This document shows, in pieces, positions 19,980-27,971 of a DNA stretch of 64,000 bases. The notes beneath the pieces were generated by a model, which did no database searches, was not told where the DNA came from, and worked only from the letters and a program-made list of their open reading frames with translations. The DNA lies in assembly GCF_023634655.1 (NCBI RefSeq), contig NZ_JAMKMS010000005.1:248001-312000 (forward strand). The letters run 5' to 3'. Position numbers and translations under genes: made by a program. Numbering within the stretch: the first letter of the stretch is position 1; the number at the start of each line of letters is the position of its first letter. This DNA is from Vibrio methylphosphonaticus (GTDB lineage Bacteria; Pseudomonadota; Gammaproteobacteria; Enterobacterales; Vibrionaceae).

Positions 19980-21438
19980 AATGAGACACATAGATGTATG
20001 GTTTCCAGTTTCAGAAGCTCAAGGACTTGTAAAAAGTGGAGGCTTGGCAGACGTTGCTAAGGCTCTGCCTAAAGCATTGCAAGAGCTCGGAAAATCGGTA
20101 GCGATTACATTACCTGGCTACCAAACCTTACCGAATAAACACGATTACGAGTGTGTTCTCTCAACAGAGCTAGAACACTGGCCACATACGGCTTACCAAG
20201 TTAAAAAAACCGAACTTGACGGTGTTGATGTTTACGTGATCGAATGTGATAAATACTTCGACCGTCCTGAACTTTATGCTGAGCATAACCGCGCGTATGC
20301 CGATAACGGCGAGCGGTTTGGTTTTTTTGCGGCCGCTAGCTTAGACGTATTACCGAAACTTGGTATCAAACCCGCCGTGGTACATGCGAATGACTGGCAT
20401 ACGAGTCTAGTACCGTTTTTGCTAAAAACTCGCTACGGCGATGATGATCGTTTCCGTGATGTGAAATCCGTTCTTACCGTTCACAATGCAATCTTTAAGG
20501 GTATTTTCTCTTATAGCCAGCTTGAAATCATCCCTGAGTTGAACCTGTCAGGAATGGAATTCTTACAGTATGGTGAAGGCTGGGTGAGCATGTTGCGAGC
20601 AGGTATTGCGTTCGCTGATAAGATTAATGCTGTTAGCCCTAACTATGCAGCAGAGCTAGTGACACCGCTAGGCTCACATGGCTTGGTGGATGATTTTGTT
20701 CATCGTGCAAAAGATCTTCACGGTATCGTTAACGGTTGTGATTATTCTGAATGGGACCCGCGAAACGACGAGTTTTTGCCAGAGCGTTATGAGGCCAAGC
20801 TTTCTAGTATGTTAAAAGGAAAGCTAGCGTCTAAAACATTGTTGCAACAAGAGCTGAATCTACCTCAAGTTGATACGCCAATGGTCGGCATGGTTTGTCG
20901 TCTAACTCATCAAAAAGGTTTTCATTACATTCTGCCAATTTTAGAGAAGTTTCTAAAAAATGATGTGCAAATGGTCATTATAGGAACGGGCGAATCTCAG
21001 ATTGCCGCCCATCTACGTGATGTCGCATTAGCCTATCCGGACAAATTGGCATTTGTTGAGGCTTACAGCAACCGTTTTGCTCACTTGGTAGAAGCAGGAT
21101 CAGAGTTCTTCTTGATGCCATCAGAGTTTGAAGCTTGTGGTCTTAACCAGCTTTATAGCATGGCTTACGGCACGTTGCCGATTATTCGTAAAGTGGGCGG
21201 ATTAAAAGACACGGTTATTGATTTTGATGATAATCCGTCAGAAGCCACTGGCTTTGGCTTCGATGAACCTTGCCATGATGCATTGCTGATCACGTTGCAA
21301 AGAGCGTTATTGTTCTATTTGCAGCAACCTGAAGAGATGCATAAGATGCAATTGCGTGCAATGGGACGTGATTTCAGTTGGCTTGAGTCAGCAAAGGATT
21401 ACAGCAAAATGTATGATATTGCCTTGAATCAAAACTAA
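19969..21438 (+). CDS. glgA: Glycogen synthase (ADP-glucose:glucan glucosyltransferase)
   Basis: GlgA elongates alpha-1,4-glucan from ADP-glucose. The 489-residue GT5 enzyme has the KSGGLADVAKALPKAL ADP-glucose loop near residue 25 and VHANDWHTSLVPF. The C-terminal half contains MVCRLTHQKGF and PSEFEACGLNQLYSMAYG. Two starts are possible: TTG 19969, 8 bases after AAGG, and ATG 19981, with a weak ribosome site. I keep the TTG on ribosome-site strength. The terminator lies 22 bp downstream. Confidence 0.96.
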   Translation: MDSKMRHIDVWFPVSEAQGLVKSGGLADVAKALPKALQELGKSVAITLPGYQTLPNKHDYECVLSTELEHWPHTAYQVKKTELDGVDVYVIECDKYFDRPELYAEHNRAYADNGERFGFFAAASLDVLPKLGIKPAVVHANDWHTSLVPFLLKTRYGDDDRFRDVKSVLTVHNAIFKGIFSYSQLEIIPELNLSGMEFLQYGEGWVSMLRAGIAFADKINAVSPNYAAELVTPLGSHGLVDDFVHRAKDLHGIVNGCDYSEWDPRNDEFLPERYEAKLSSMLKGKLASKTLLQQELNLPQVDTPMVGMVCRLTHQKGFHYILPILEKFLKNDVQMVIIGTGESQIAAHLRDVALAYPDKLAFVEAYSNRFAHLVEAGSEFFLMPSEFEACGLNQLYSMAYGTLPIIRKVGGLKDTVIDFDDNPSEATGFGFDEPCHDALLITLQRALLFYLQQPEEMHKMQLRAMGRDFSWLESAKDYSKMYDIALNQN

Positions 21439-21459
21439 TTATTACCATTGCTTAAATGT

Positions 21460-21486
21460 AAAAGGCGACGTTATGTCGCCTTTTTT
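21460..21486 (+). terminator. glgCA terminator
   Basis: The stem AAAAGGCGAC/GTCGCCTTTT surrounds a GTTAT loop and is followed by a T run. Confidence 0.9.
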
Positions 21487-21612
21487 AATGATAAAAATCG
21501 ATGATAAGTTAACACTTAGAAATGATTTTAAATGAAAAAACGTGGACTTTTTACCAGTATTTACAAGAATTGTGGTAACGTAACGCACACTAATATTACC
21601 CTTTAAGAGCCT

Positions 21613-22407
21613 ATGTCTGAGAATCTACTTTTTCATAAAACGTATCTGCATCCCACCAGTAAAGAGTGGGTAGTGTTTGTGCATGGCGCCGGGGGAAGTT
21701 CGTCAATTTGGTTTAAACAAATTCGAGCTTACAGAGAGCATTTTAACCTTCTATTTGTTGATCTTAGAGGCCATGGTAAATCAAATCAATTGATCAAAGG
21801 GATCATGGCGAGCGGTTATACGTTTAAAAGCGTAACGGTTGATATTTTAAAAGTACTGGATCATCTTAAAATCCAATCTGCGCATTTTGTTGGTATGTCA
21901 CTAGGTACGATTATTGTTCGAAATATCGCGGAGTTATCGGCGCATCGAGTTCGTTCTATGGTGCTGGGAGGCGCTGTAACGCGTTTTAACACGCGTTCTC
22001 AGTTGTTGGTAAACATCGGGAACTGGAGTAAGCACATTATCCCGTATATGTGGTTATATCGCCTGTTTGCCTATATCGTGATGCCACAGCGCGGCCAAAA
22101 AGAGTCCCGTCATATGTTTGTCCGTGAAGCCAAAAAGTTATGCCAAAAAGAATTTAAGCGCTGGTATACCTTAACCACGGAAGTGAATCCGCTGAATCGT
22201 TACTTCAAAGACAAAGAATTGCCAATCCCTACGCTCTACCTAATGGGGGATAAAGATTATATGTTCATTCACCCGGTTAAAGAGATGGTGGCAGAACATA
22301 AGTCGAGTCGCTTGCTCGAAATCGCAGATTGCGGGCATGTTTGTAATGTAGAAAAGCCCGACGAGTTTAATAAGCATTCCATTGCTTTCATTCAATCTGT
22401 TGGTTAA
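21613..22407 (+). CDS. Alpha/beta-hydrolase fold protein
   Basis: This 264-residue soluble hydrolase has no signal peptide. The oxyanion segment FVHGAGGSSSIWF is near residue 25, the nucleophile elbow GMSLGT at about 96-101 gives the catalytic serine, an Asp lies in LMGDKDYMF, and a histidine in DCGHVCNVEKP completes the triad. It resembles enol-lactone hydrolases and esterases, but the substrate cannot be deduced. It stands alone, convergent with a DUF2007 gene. Their 3' ends are separated by only 60 bp, made up mostly of a 7-bp tandem repeat. Confidence 0.9.
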   Translation: MSENLLFHKTYLHPTSKEWVVFVHGAGGSSSIWFKQIRAYREHFNLLFVDLRGHGKSNQLIKGIMASGYTFKSVTVDILKVLDHLKIQSAHFVGMSLGTIIVRNIAELSAHRVRSMVLGGAVTRFNTRSQLLVNIGNWSKHIIPYMWLYRLFAYIVMPQRGQKESRHMFVREAKKLCQKEFKRWYTLTTEVNPLNRYFKDKELPIPTLYLMGDKDYMFIHPVKEMVAEHKSSRLLEIADCGHVCNVEKPDEFNKHSIAFIQSVG

Positions 22408-22417
22408 CGTTTGCCCT

Positions 22418-22490
22418 GCTAGGTGCTAGGTGCTAGGTGCTAGGTGCTAGGTGCTAGGTGCTAGGTGCTAGGTGCTAGGTGCTAGGTGCT
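22418..22490. repeat. 7-bp minisatellite, 10.4 copies of GCTAGGT
   Basis: This is a perfect, uninterrupted array of 73 bp (ten full units plus three bases) between two convergent genes. The right-hand end lies inside the DUF2007 coding region and encodes its last residues and stop codon. Confidence 0.98.
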
Positions 22491-22788
22491 GACAATTCCA
22501 ACAAGACCCAAACTGAGCTTCATTAACTTCATGACAGGCTTGGCAAATCCAGCTTGATCCTGTGTGTTGGTCCGCTTGTTGCTGTAAGACATTAATAATA
22601 GCTTTAGCCTGAGATTCTTGAGTGAGATCCCTTAACCAAATAAAAGGTAGGGAGCTTTCATCAAACGGGACTTCACCTCTTAATCCAAAAACACCCTCAC
22701 CCCTCACTTCGCATTGAATACCTTCAGCATCAAGCTGCTGCTGAATGATGTGTGTTTCAGTGGGGTTATTGCCTACATAAATCTTCAT
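22468..22788 (-). CDS. DUF2007 domain protein with C-terminal RanBP2-type zinc finger
   Basis: This 106-residue cytoplasmic protein has an N-terminal signal-transducer-like DUF2007 fold (KIYVGNNPTETHIIQQQLDAE, about residues 1-70). A short polar linker follows, then WICQACHEVNEAQFGSCWNC at about 80-99. That last block fits the W-x-C-x2-C-x3-N-x6-C-x2-C pattern of RanBP2-type zinc fingers exactly. The start overlaps the stop of the TVP38 gene by 4 bp, so the two are coupled. The final residues HLAPST and the TAG stop are read from the 7-bp repeat array. Function unknown. Confidence 0.85.
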   Translation of the reverse strand: MKIYVGNNPTETHIIQQQLDAEGIQCEVRGEGVFGLRGEVPFDESSLPFIWLRDLTQESQAKAIINVLQQQADQHTGSSWICQACHEVNEAQFGSCWNCQHLAPST

Positions 22789-23471
22789 TTCGTCTCCACT
22801 TGCGGCGTTTTGTTAAATTTGGCCATGACCCATTTAGCGATAAGTGGAAATAGTCCTAATAATGCAAATGAAGCAAGAACGGTCGGTGACACTATTCCAG
22901 ACAAACTGTCGATATTGGCAAGTTGCGTACCTGCATTTAGATATACAGCAGTACCTGGTAGCATTCCAAGTTGGCTAACTAAGTAGTACTTGGAGACGCG
23001 AATAGGAGTTAAGCCCATGAGTAGGTTGATTAAAAAGAATGGAAATACTGGGATTAGTCTTAAGGAAAAAAGGTAGAAAGCACCATCCTTCTCAACACCA
23101 TCATTGATCGTCGTCAGTTTTGACCCAAATTGTCGTTGAACCCAATCGCGCAATAGAAAGCGGCTGCTCAGAAAAGCCAGCGTGGCACCAATGGTACTTG
23201 CAAAGGAAACAAGTAAAAGGCTAGTCCAAAACCCAAATAATGCTGCGCCTAACAGCGTCACAACCGCAGCGCCAGGAACTGAAAATGCTGTGATAGCAAT
23301 ATATAGGAAGAAATAGGTGAGGGCAGCCGTGACAAAATTTGCATCAATGTAACTGGCGAGCTCAGCTTGTTGTGCCTTGGCGTTTTCTAATGTTAAGTAC
23401 TGACCAAATTGCGATCCTAAGAATAGAATAATAGCAACGAAGGCTAACCCTAATAGTAGTTTTTTACTCAT
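22785..23471 (-). CDS. TVP38/TMEM64 (DedA-superfamily) inner-membrane protein
   Basis: This 228-residue protein has about five to six hydrophobic helices. The VTT-domain core FSVPGAAVVTLLGAALFGFW is near residue 65, the segment ASTIGATLAFLSSRFLLRDW follows, and FPFFLINLLMGLTPIR lies near 145. The family includes membrane proteins linked to lipid scrambling and membrane homeostasis; the role here is not defined. GGAG lies 7 bases before the ATG. It is the first gene of a two-gene operon with the DUF2007/zinc-finger protein. Confidence 0.9.
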   Translation of the reverse strand: MSKKLLLGLAFVAIILFLGSQFGQYLTLENAKAQQAELASYIDANFVTAALTYFFLYIAITAFSVPGAAVVTLLGAALFGFWTSLLLVSFASTIGATLAFLSSRFLLRDWVQRQFGSKLTTINDGVEKDGAFYLFSLRLIPVFPFFLINLLMGLTPIRVSKYYLVSQLGMLPGTAVYLNAGTQLANIDSLSGIVSPTVLASFALLGLFPLIAKWVMAKFNKTPQVETK

Positions 23472-23545
23472 AACTTACTCCATGTAAACAATGCATCTTT
23501 TAGTATAAGACAGGAGTAGGGAAAATTTACTTTCAAAGACTTATA

Positions 23546-23571
23546 AAAAAATCAGCCTTAAGCTGATTTTT
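23546..23571 (-). terminator. tfoY terminator
   Basis: The stem AAAATCAGC/GCTGATTTT surrounds a 5-base loop. On the reverse strand a T run follows, 18 bp past the tfoY stop. Confidence 0.8.
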
Positions 23572-23589
23572 GTTATAAGTCTAATAATG

Positions 23590-24180
23590 CTAGTTGATGT
23601 GGTTAGCGAGTTCATCTCGTTTTGCTTGTGGGATAACAGACCAATGCGTGCCGTTAATGGCGCCTTCTAACGCCCACAATAGCTCTAGGCCAACAGCAGA
23701 TGAGTGCGTTTTTTGAATCGCTTTGAACGCTTCTACCGAGCCGTGTTCTTGCAGTGAATTCACTGATTCGATTCCCGCTTTTTTGAGCATACGTTCGGTG
23801 GCAAGGCGAAGGTTCGGGAGATCTTTTAACCGGTCAGGTTTGGTGTCAGACTGTTTGACTTTTTCATCCTTGGCGAAATCCAAAGCCGCACGGGCGTATG
23901 ACAATATAGTGTCAGTATCATCCCAGCAATCTTCAGGAAGTGCGAAGTACTTCGTCACAACAGGGAAACCACGTTTTTTATACACGTACGGAGTAAAGCC
24001 TAGCTGTTTAAAAGACGCGACTGTTTTGGGGTTAGTTCGGATGTGTAGCTTGTCGTTCACTGCTAATGCAAACATTGTTTCGTCAACAAAGATCCCAAAT
24101 CCACCGAACATGGAGCGAGATTTTACTTTTCCTAGTTGAGCGAACAATTGCATTGAATTTACTAATACTGGATTGTTCAT
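23590..24180 (-). CDS. tfoY: TfoX/Sxy family regulator TfoY
   Basis: This 196-residue protein has a TfoX N-domain ([20 protein letters not shown], about 22-41, then [16 protein letters not shown]) and a TfoX C-domain ([20 protein letters not shown], about 120-139, then [12 protein letters not shown]). In V. cholerae the TfoY paralogue controls motility and type VI secretion, while TfoX controls competence. The cyclic-di-GMP riboswitch 108 nt upstream is what distinguishes this gene as the TfoY type. GAGAAAAGA serves as a weak ribosome site. Confidence 0.92.
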   Translation of the reverse strand: MNNPVLVNSMQLFAQLGKVKSRSMFGGFGIFVDETMFALAVNDKLHIRTNPKTVASFKQLGFTPYVYKKRGFPVVTKYFALPEDCWDDTDTILSYARAALDFAKDEKVKQSDTKPDRLKDLPNLRLATERMLKKAGIESVNSLQEHGSVEAFKAIQKTHSSAVGLELLWALEGAINGTHWSVIPQAKRDELANHIN

Positions 24181-24254
24181 GCTTATCTTTTCTCGGTGTT
24201 ATTGATTGTGTCACCAAAATCAGGTCCGAGAGTGTAGCAAACAGGTGTCAGATT

Positions 24255-24274
24255 CTTGTTAAGAGAATAACAAG
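24255..24274 (-). promoter_or_regulatory. Hairpin in tfoY leader, possible expression platform
   Basis: CTTGTTA/TAACAAG forms a perfect 7-bp stem with a 6-base loop, 15 nt downstream of the riboswitch. No T run follows, so it is not an obvious terminator. Confidence 0.4.
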
Positions 24275-24288
24275 ATTTAATACCTTTG

Positions 24289-24377
24289 CCATCGGTAACC
24301 CCGCTACCTACCAAGTTTGGTTTAGGCCGGAGGCTTTGCGTCCCACCCTTTCAGATGGTTTGCCCTGTGCGTGACTT
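24289..24377 (-). ncRNA. Cyclic-di-GMP-I riboswitch (GEMM-I) in tfoY leader
   Basis: Read on the reverse strand, the element runs from GTCACGCACAGGGCAAACC, through GGGACGCAAAGCCUCCGGCC (ligand-contacting core) and the tetraloop-receptor helix CCUAAACC, to GGUAGGUAGCGGGGUUACCG. It matches the well-studied V. cholerae Vc2 aptamer closely, with only stem-loop variation. It lies 108 nt ahead of tfoY. Cyclic di-GMP binding would couple second-messenger level to TfoY synthesis. Confidence 0.97.
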
Positions 24378-24457
24378 AAGTAGCATAAAGAAAAAAACCA
24401 TTAACCTGCATGGGTTATTGATTGAAGTGTGATATTGCTTCAAAAATTAGAGGGGGA

Positions 24458-24481
24458 TTTGTGCGTATGGGGTAGCACAAA
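24458..24481. promoter_or_regulatory. Inverted repeat upstream of the tfoY riboswitch
   Basis: TTTGTGC and GCACAAA arms are separated by 10 bp, about 80 bp before the riboswitch 5' end, in the expected tfoY promoter region. The regulator is unknown. Confidence 0.3.
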
Positions 24482-24520
24482 GTCACAATACAGATTGAAA
24501 TTTATGGGAAGAAGATCAAA

Positions 24521-24543
24521 AAAAAACGCCCGATAGGGCGTCT
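24521..24543 (-). terminator. purR terminator
   Basis: The stem ACGCCC/GGGCGT has a four-base loop. On the reverse strand nine T residues follow, 8 bp past the purR stop. Confidence 0.85.
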
Positions 24544-24549
24544 TTGTCA

Positions 24550-25557
24550 TTATTTTGTCAATTCTTTGACAGAGCTGCGTTCGATTATTTCTGGGTGCAT
24601 CTCGAATATGCGCTTGTCGTGACCTTTATCTTTGATTCGTTCTAATAGAATCTCGAAAGCATTTTTACCCACACGACGCTTGGGTTGGTGGATGGTGGTT
24701 AATGGTGGTGAAAAGTATTCTGCAAGCTCAATGTTGTCATAACCGATAACAGAGATATCCTCAGGAACATTCAAGCCAAGCTGTTGTAAACGACTCATCA
24801 AGCCTAGCGCCATGGTATCATTGAAGCAGAAAATGGCACTTGGACGGTCTTCCATCGCGGCGATTCGATTCGCTGCGATGACGGCCGTATCGCATTCGAA
24901 GTTGCCTTCAAAAATACGGTCTTCTTTCATGTTCAACCCGGCTTCTGTTAGCGCGCGCTGATAACCAACAATACGTTCTTGGCAAACCGCTTTTTCTAGG
25001 TGACCGCTCAAGCAGGCAATATCAGTATGACCTTTCTCGATAAGGTATTTGGTTGCTAGGTAGCCACCTTCTTCCGAATTATCGATGATCTTATCTGCTT
25101 GCGAGCTTTCTGGTCCCCAGTCCATAATCACTTTAGGGATATCAGAATGGCGGTCAAGCATCGTGAGAAGTTCTTCAGTTAGGTCTGAACACATCACTAA
25201 GATGCCATCTACTCGCTTTTCTGCCAGCATGCGAATGTAGTCGCGTTGCTTCTCATACACGCCACCGGTATTACACAGTATCAAGGTATAACCTTGTCGG
25301 TAGCAATAGCTCTCAACGCCATCAATTACTTCAGAGAAAAAGAGGTTGGTTGATTGGGTGACCAACATACCAATGGTTTTCGTTGAGTTGCACTTTAAGC
25401 TTCTTGCTACCGCACTTGGCGCGTAATTGAGTTCTTCAACGGCCGCATTTACTTTTTCTTGTGTGGCCTCGGCAACAAAACGCGTTTTGTTGATGACGTG
25501 AGATACGGTGGTAGTAGAAACACCAGCTAGACGAGCGACGTCTTTAATTGTTGCCAT
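24550..25557 (-). CDS. purR: Purine repressor PurR (LacI family)
   Basis: PurR is a dimeric DNA-binding repressor of purine synthesis genes that uses hypoxanthine or guanine as co-repressor. The 335-residue protein starts [20 protein letters not shown], with helix-turn-helix at 4-23 and a hinge helix AVARSLK that inserts in the minor groove. The periplasmic-binding-like core (from about 60) ends in [16 protein letters not shown]. It is full length. I found no convincing PurR box (ACGCAAACGTTTGCGT type) in its own upstream region. Confidence 0.95.
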   Translation of the reverse strand: MATIKDVARLAGVSTTTVSHVINKTRFVAEATQEKVNAAVEELNYAPSAVARSLKCNSTKTIGMLVTQSTNLFFSEVIDGVESYCYRQGYTLILCNTGGVYEKQRDYIRMLAEKRVDGILVMCSDLTEELLTMLDRHSDIPKVIMDWGPESSQADKIIDNSEEGGYLATKYLIEKGHTDIACLSGHLEKAVCQERIVGYQRALTEAGLNMKEDRIFEGNFECDTAVIAANRIAAMEDRPSAIFCFNDTMALGLMSRLQQLGLNVPEDISVIGYDNIELAEYFSPPLTTIHQPKRRVGKNAFEILLERIKDKGHDKRIFEMHPEIIERSSVKELTK

Positions 25558-25879
25558 AGCTTTATCCTGTTAGTAACGGCTTTGGTGCTTTTAATGGCAC
25601 AAAAGTCGTTGCGATCATGAAGCATTATTTACGAAAAATAAGCACTGTGTTGTAACGAATGCGTACCGGACACAAATAGATTTTGTGAAATGGAGGTTTC
25701 CAATAAGTACAACTAAGTGGAAACCACATCGTACTAGAGCTTGGCTTTCGCATTTTAAACGGCGAATTGTAGTCGTACTGACAGACCCTAGCAATGTCTG
25801 AACCGACAATTTTGTCTATAAAAGCCAAATTTATGTTTGGCTTGTTCATTATCGTGGTTCTAGCGAGCAGTGACTGTGG
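25558..25879. other. torD-purR intergenic region
   Basis: This 322-bp region contains the torD terminator (25822-25843) and the purR promoter. The overlapping short reverse-strand frames here have no family signature and no ribosome site. Confidence 0.45.
25822..25843 (-). terminator. Probable torD terminator
   Basis: The stem AAGCCAAA/TTTGGCTT has a 6-base loop. On the reverse strand a short T run follows, 37 bp past the torD stop. Confidence 0.65.
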
Positions 25880-26527
25880 TTACTCGACACGTAAGTATGT
25901 GAGGTCTAGCTGACAAAATGCTACGAGCAGGTGCGCAACTGACGCATAAAAACCGAATTCATCGAATTCTTTGCATCGGACTTCAAACTTAGGTAACCAC
26001 GTCATTAAATGTTGATCAATAAAGTCTGCTTGTTCAAGCAAAGCGCTATTAATGTGTGCCTCAGATTCAAGTTCATTAGAACGAATGATGAGGTTGCCCA
26101 GAAAATCCAATTCAATCGCTAAATGGTCAGCAGGCTCATTCAGATTTTCGGACACACCGATATTATGCTGCTTGAGGAGCGCCGCCATATCATGTGCTGG
26201 TTTATCGTTAAGCAAACCTGATTCTCCGATGTACATTGATGCGTATGGGAGCGAACCATGTTTATCGGTTTTCAAGAACAAATCACAAAAATCAGCAGAG
26301 AGCTCAAGCTGAGCATCGTCGCGCGTTTGTAAGCGATTGAGTGCATCGATAAGATTGCCGATAGAAGTCGTCAAAGACGCATTCTCTCCAAGTCCAGCAA
26401 GGAAAGAGCGAATCTCTACACTGTGATACTTTTCTAGCTCTTCTTGTGTTAGCTCTTTAGCAAATAAGCTAGATAGCCACCAATAAATTTCTGCACGTTG
26501 TTCGTTAAATGCTTTGATTTCTTGCAT
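25880..26527 (-). CDS. torD: TorD-type chaperone for molybdoenzyme maturation
   Basis: TorD chaperones bind the twin-arginine leader and core of TMAO reductase during cofactor insertion. This all-alpha protein of 215 residues has the family signature [17 protein letters not shown] near 135-151 and the earlier [24 protein letters not shown] block. The torA or torC partner genes are not in the window. The divergently transcribed torR 300 bp away supports assignment to the tor system rather than to DmsD or NarJ. Confidence 0.9.
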   Translation of the reverse strand: MQEIKAFNEQRAEIYWWLSSLFAKELTQEELEKYHSVEIRSFLAGLGENASLTTSIGNLIDALNRLQTRDDAQLELSADFCDLFLKTDKHGSLPYASMYIGESGLLNDKPAHDMAALLKQHNIGVSENLNEPADHLAIELDFLGNLIIRSNELESEAHINSALLEQADFIDQHLMTWLPKFEVRCKEFDEFGFYASVAHLLVAFCQLDLTYLRVE

Positions 26528-26829
26528 TTTATCTTCTCCAAAAGTCTTACCTTTATTTTAGCCAATAAAAATGAACAGCAGTAAGCCAATTGATGAAAAA
26601 TTATAGGGAATTGTGAAGATAAATGAATGGTGAGCACTGGCAGCGGAGTCTACGCGATTTTGTTCCCATTGCGAGTGATTCACTCTGGTTGCATATTATT
26701 AGCAAGAATAGTTCTTGTCTTGAATCAAAAAAAACACGACTTTCGACAAATTGCGTTAATGTTGGCTAGAATTGTGACTAATTATGAATAGAATGACCTC
26801 GGTCCTAACAAATTTAAGAAACGGTGCCT
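26528..26829. other. torD-torR divergent promoter region
   Basis: This 302-bp region must carry both promoters. I could not pick out a convincing pair of TorR boxes by eye. Confidence 0.4.
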
Positions 26830-27540
26830 ATGAGTTATCACGTATTAGTAGTTGAAGATGATGTCGTTACACGTAGCAAGTTGTCTGGTTACTTTGAGAG
26901 TGAAGGCTATTTGGTGAGTGAGGCAGAAAGCGGTGAAGAAATGCGCCAAGTGCTGCAGTCATCCAGTGTTGACCTCATTATGCTCGATATTAATCTCCCC
27001 GGTGAAGATGGGCTTATGCTGACGCGTGAGCTACGTAGTCAGTCTGACATAGGGATTATCCTGGTGACAGGACGAACTGACAGCATTGATAAAATTGTCG
27101 GTTTAGAGATGGGAGCCGATGATTATGTGACAAAGCCGTTTGAGTTAAGAGAGCTGCTGGTTCGAGTTAAAAACTTACTGTGGCGAATTTCTCAAGCAAG
27201 AAAGCCACCACAAGAGCCACAAAGCACAGGAAGTGAACATGTCGTACATTTTGGTGAGTGGTTGTTTGATAAACAGCGACGTTCTTTGACGTGTAATGGC
27301 GAGCCAGTAAAACTGACAAAGGCGGAATATGAGCTTTTGGTCGCTTTATCTACGTACCCGAATCAGGTGTTAAGTCGAGAACGTATCCTTAATATGATAA
27401 GTCACCGCGTAGATGCTCCAAATGATCGCACTATCGATGTGTTGATTCGCCGTATGCGAACGAAAATGGAAATGGATCCTAAGAACCCACAGATTTTCAT
27501 TACTGTTCATGGGGAAGGTTACATGTTTGCAGGTGATTAG
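26830..27540 (+). CDS. torR: Response regulator TorR (OmpR/PhoB family)
   Basis: This DNA-binding response regulator of the TMAO-respiration two-component system has a receiver domain from YHVLVVEDDVVTR, a phospho-acceptor Asp in LIMLDINLPGEDGL near residue 52, and the lysine in TKPFELREL. A winged-helix effector occupies about residues 135-230 (LTKAEYELLVALSTYPNQVL, then DRTIDVLIRRMR). It is closest by eye to E. coli TorR. ATG 26830 (MSYHVLVVEDD) is preferred to GTG 26824 by spacing from AAGAAA. The TorS kinase and TorT sensor are not nearby. Confidence 0.88.
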   Translation: MSYHVLVVEDDVVTRSKLSGYFESEGYLVSEAESGEEMRQVLQSSSVDLIMLDINLPGEDGLMLTRELRSQSDIGIILVTGRTDSIDKIVGLEMGADDYVTKPFELRELLVRVKNLLWRISQARKPPQEPQSTGSEHVVHFGEWLFDKQRRSLTCNGEPVKLTKAEYELLVALSTYPNQVLSRERILNMISHRVDAPNDRTIDVLIRRMRTKMEMDPKNPQIFITVHGEGYMFAGD

Positions 27541-27624
27541 GCGTTGCAGGTTGTGATGTGTAGCCGGTGTTTAAGTGTGATAGATGAATGGTAATTGGCC
27601 TTTCTTCACGACTTTCTATTTGTT

Positions 27625-27657
27625 AGCCCAGATGTTGTATGTCGTCTGGGCTTTTTA
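27625..27657 (+). terminator. torR terminator
   Basis: AGCCCAGA/TCTGGGCT has a 12-base loop and is followed by TTTTT, 85 bp past the torR stop. Confidence 0.75.
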
Positions 27658-27911
27658 ATGCGAGTAATCTAGCTCAATTATGCAATTGATAGGCAACATT
27701 AGGAGTGTTTTTGTTAAATGACTCGTAACCATGCTAGGGGACTGAGCATCGATTTATTTATTGGCTTTTGAGTGGGCTAGCTTGAATACGTTGTTAGGGA
27801 AAATCTCTTCACCTAAGTAAATGTGAAAAGATAAAACTAGCACAAACAGCTTAACAATAGATAACTAAACAATTGTGGTTAACTAAACAATAGATAAGCG
27901 GTGGTTAAACC

Positions 27912-27945
27912 AAAAAGACCTCATTGGTATGATGAGGTCTTTTTT
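27912..27945. terminator. elyC terminator, probably bidirectional
   Basis: A 13-bp stem (AAAAAGACCTCAT with its complement) surrounds a 7-base loop, with A and T runs on both flanks, 28 bp beyond the elyC stop. Confidence 0.85.
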
Positions 27946-27971
27946 AATATTACTCAGGATATAGCCGCGGA

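Larger units (their letters stand above)
27541..27971. other. torR-elyC convergent intergenic region
   Basis: This 431-bp region holds terminators at 27625-27657 and 27912-27944. An A/T-rich segment at about 27850-27900 repeats AACAATAGATAA and CTAAACAAT. I see no gene. Confidence 0.45.

Noticed and set aside
25615..25849. Two overlapping reverse ORFs between torD and purR
   Set aside because: They overlap in different frames, lack ribosome sites and have no family features.
27850..27900. AACAATAGATAA/CTAAACAAT short repeats before elyC terminator
   Set aside because: Too short and degenerate to call a repeat array; low-complexity AT-rich sequence.
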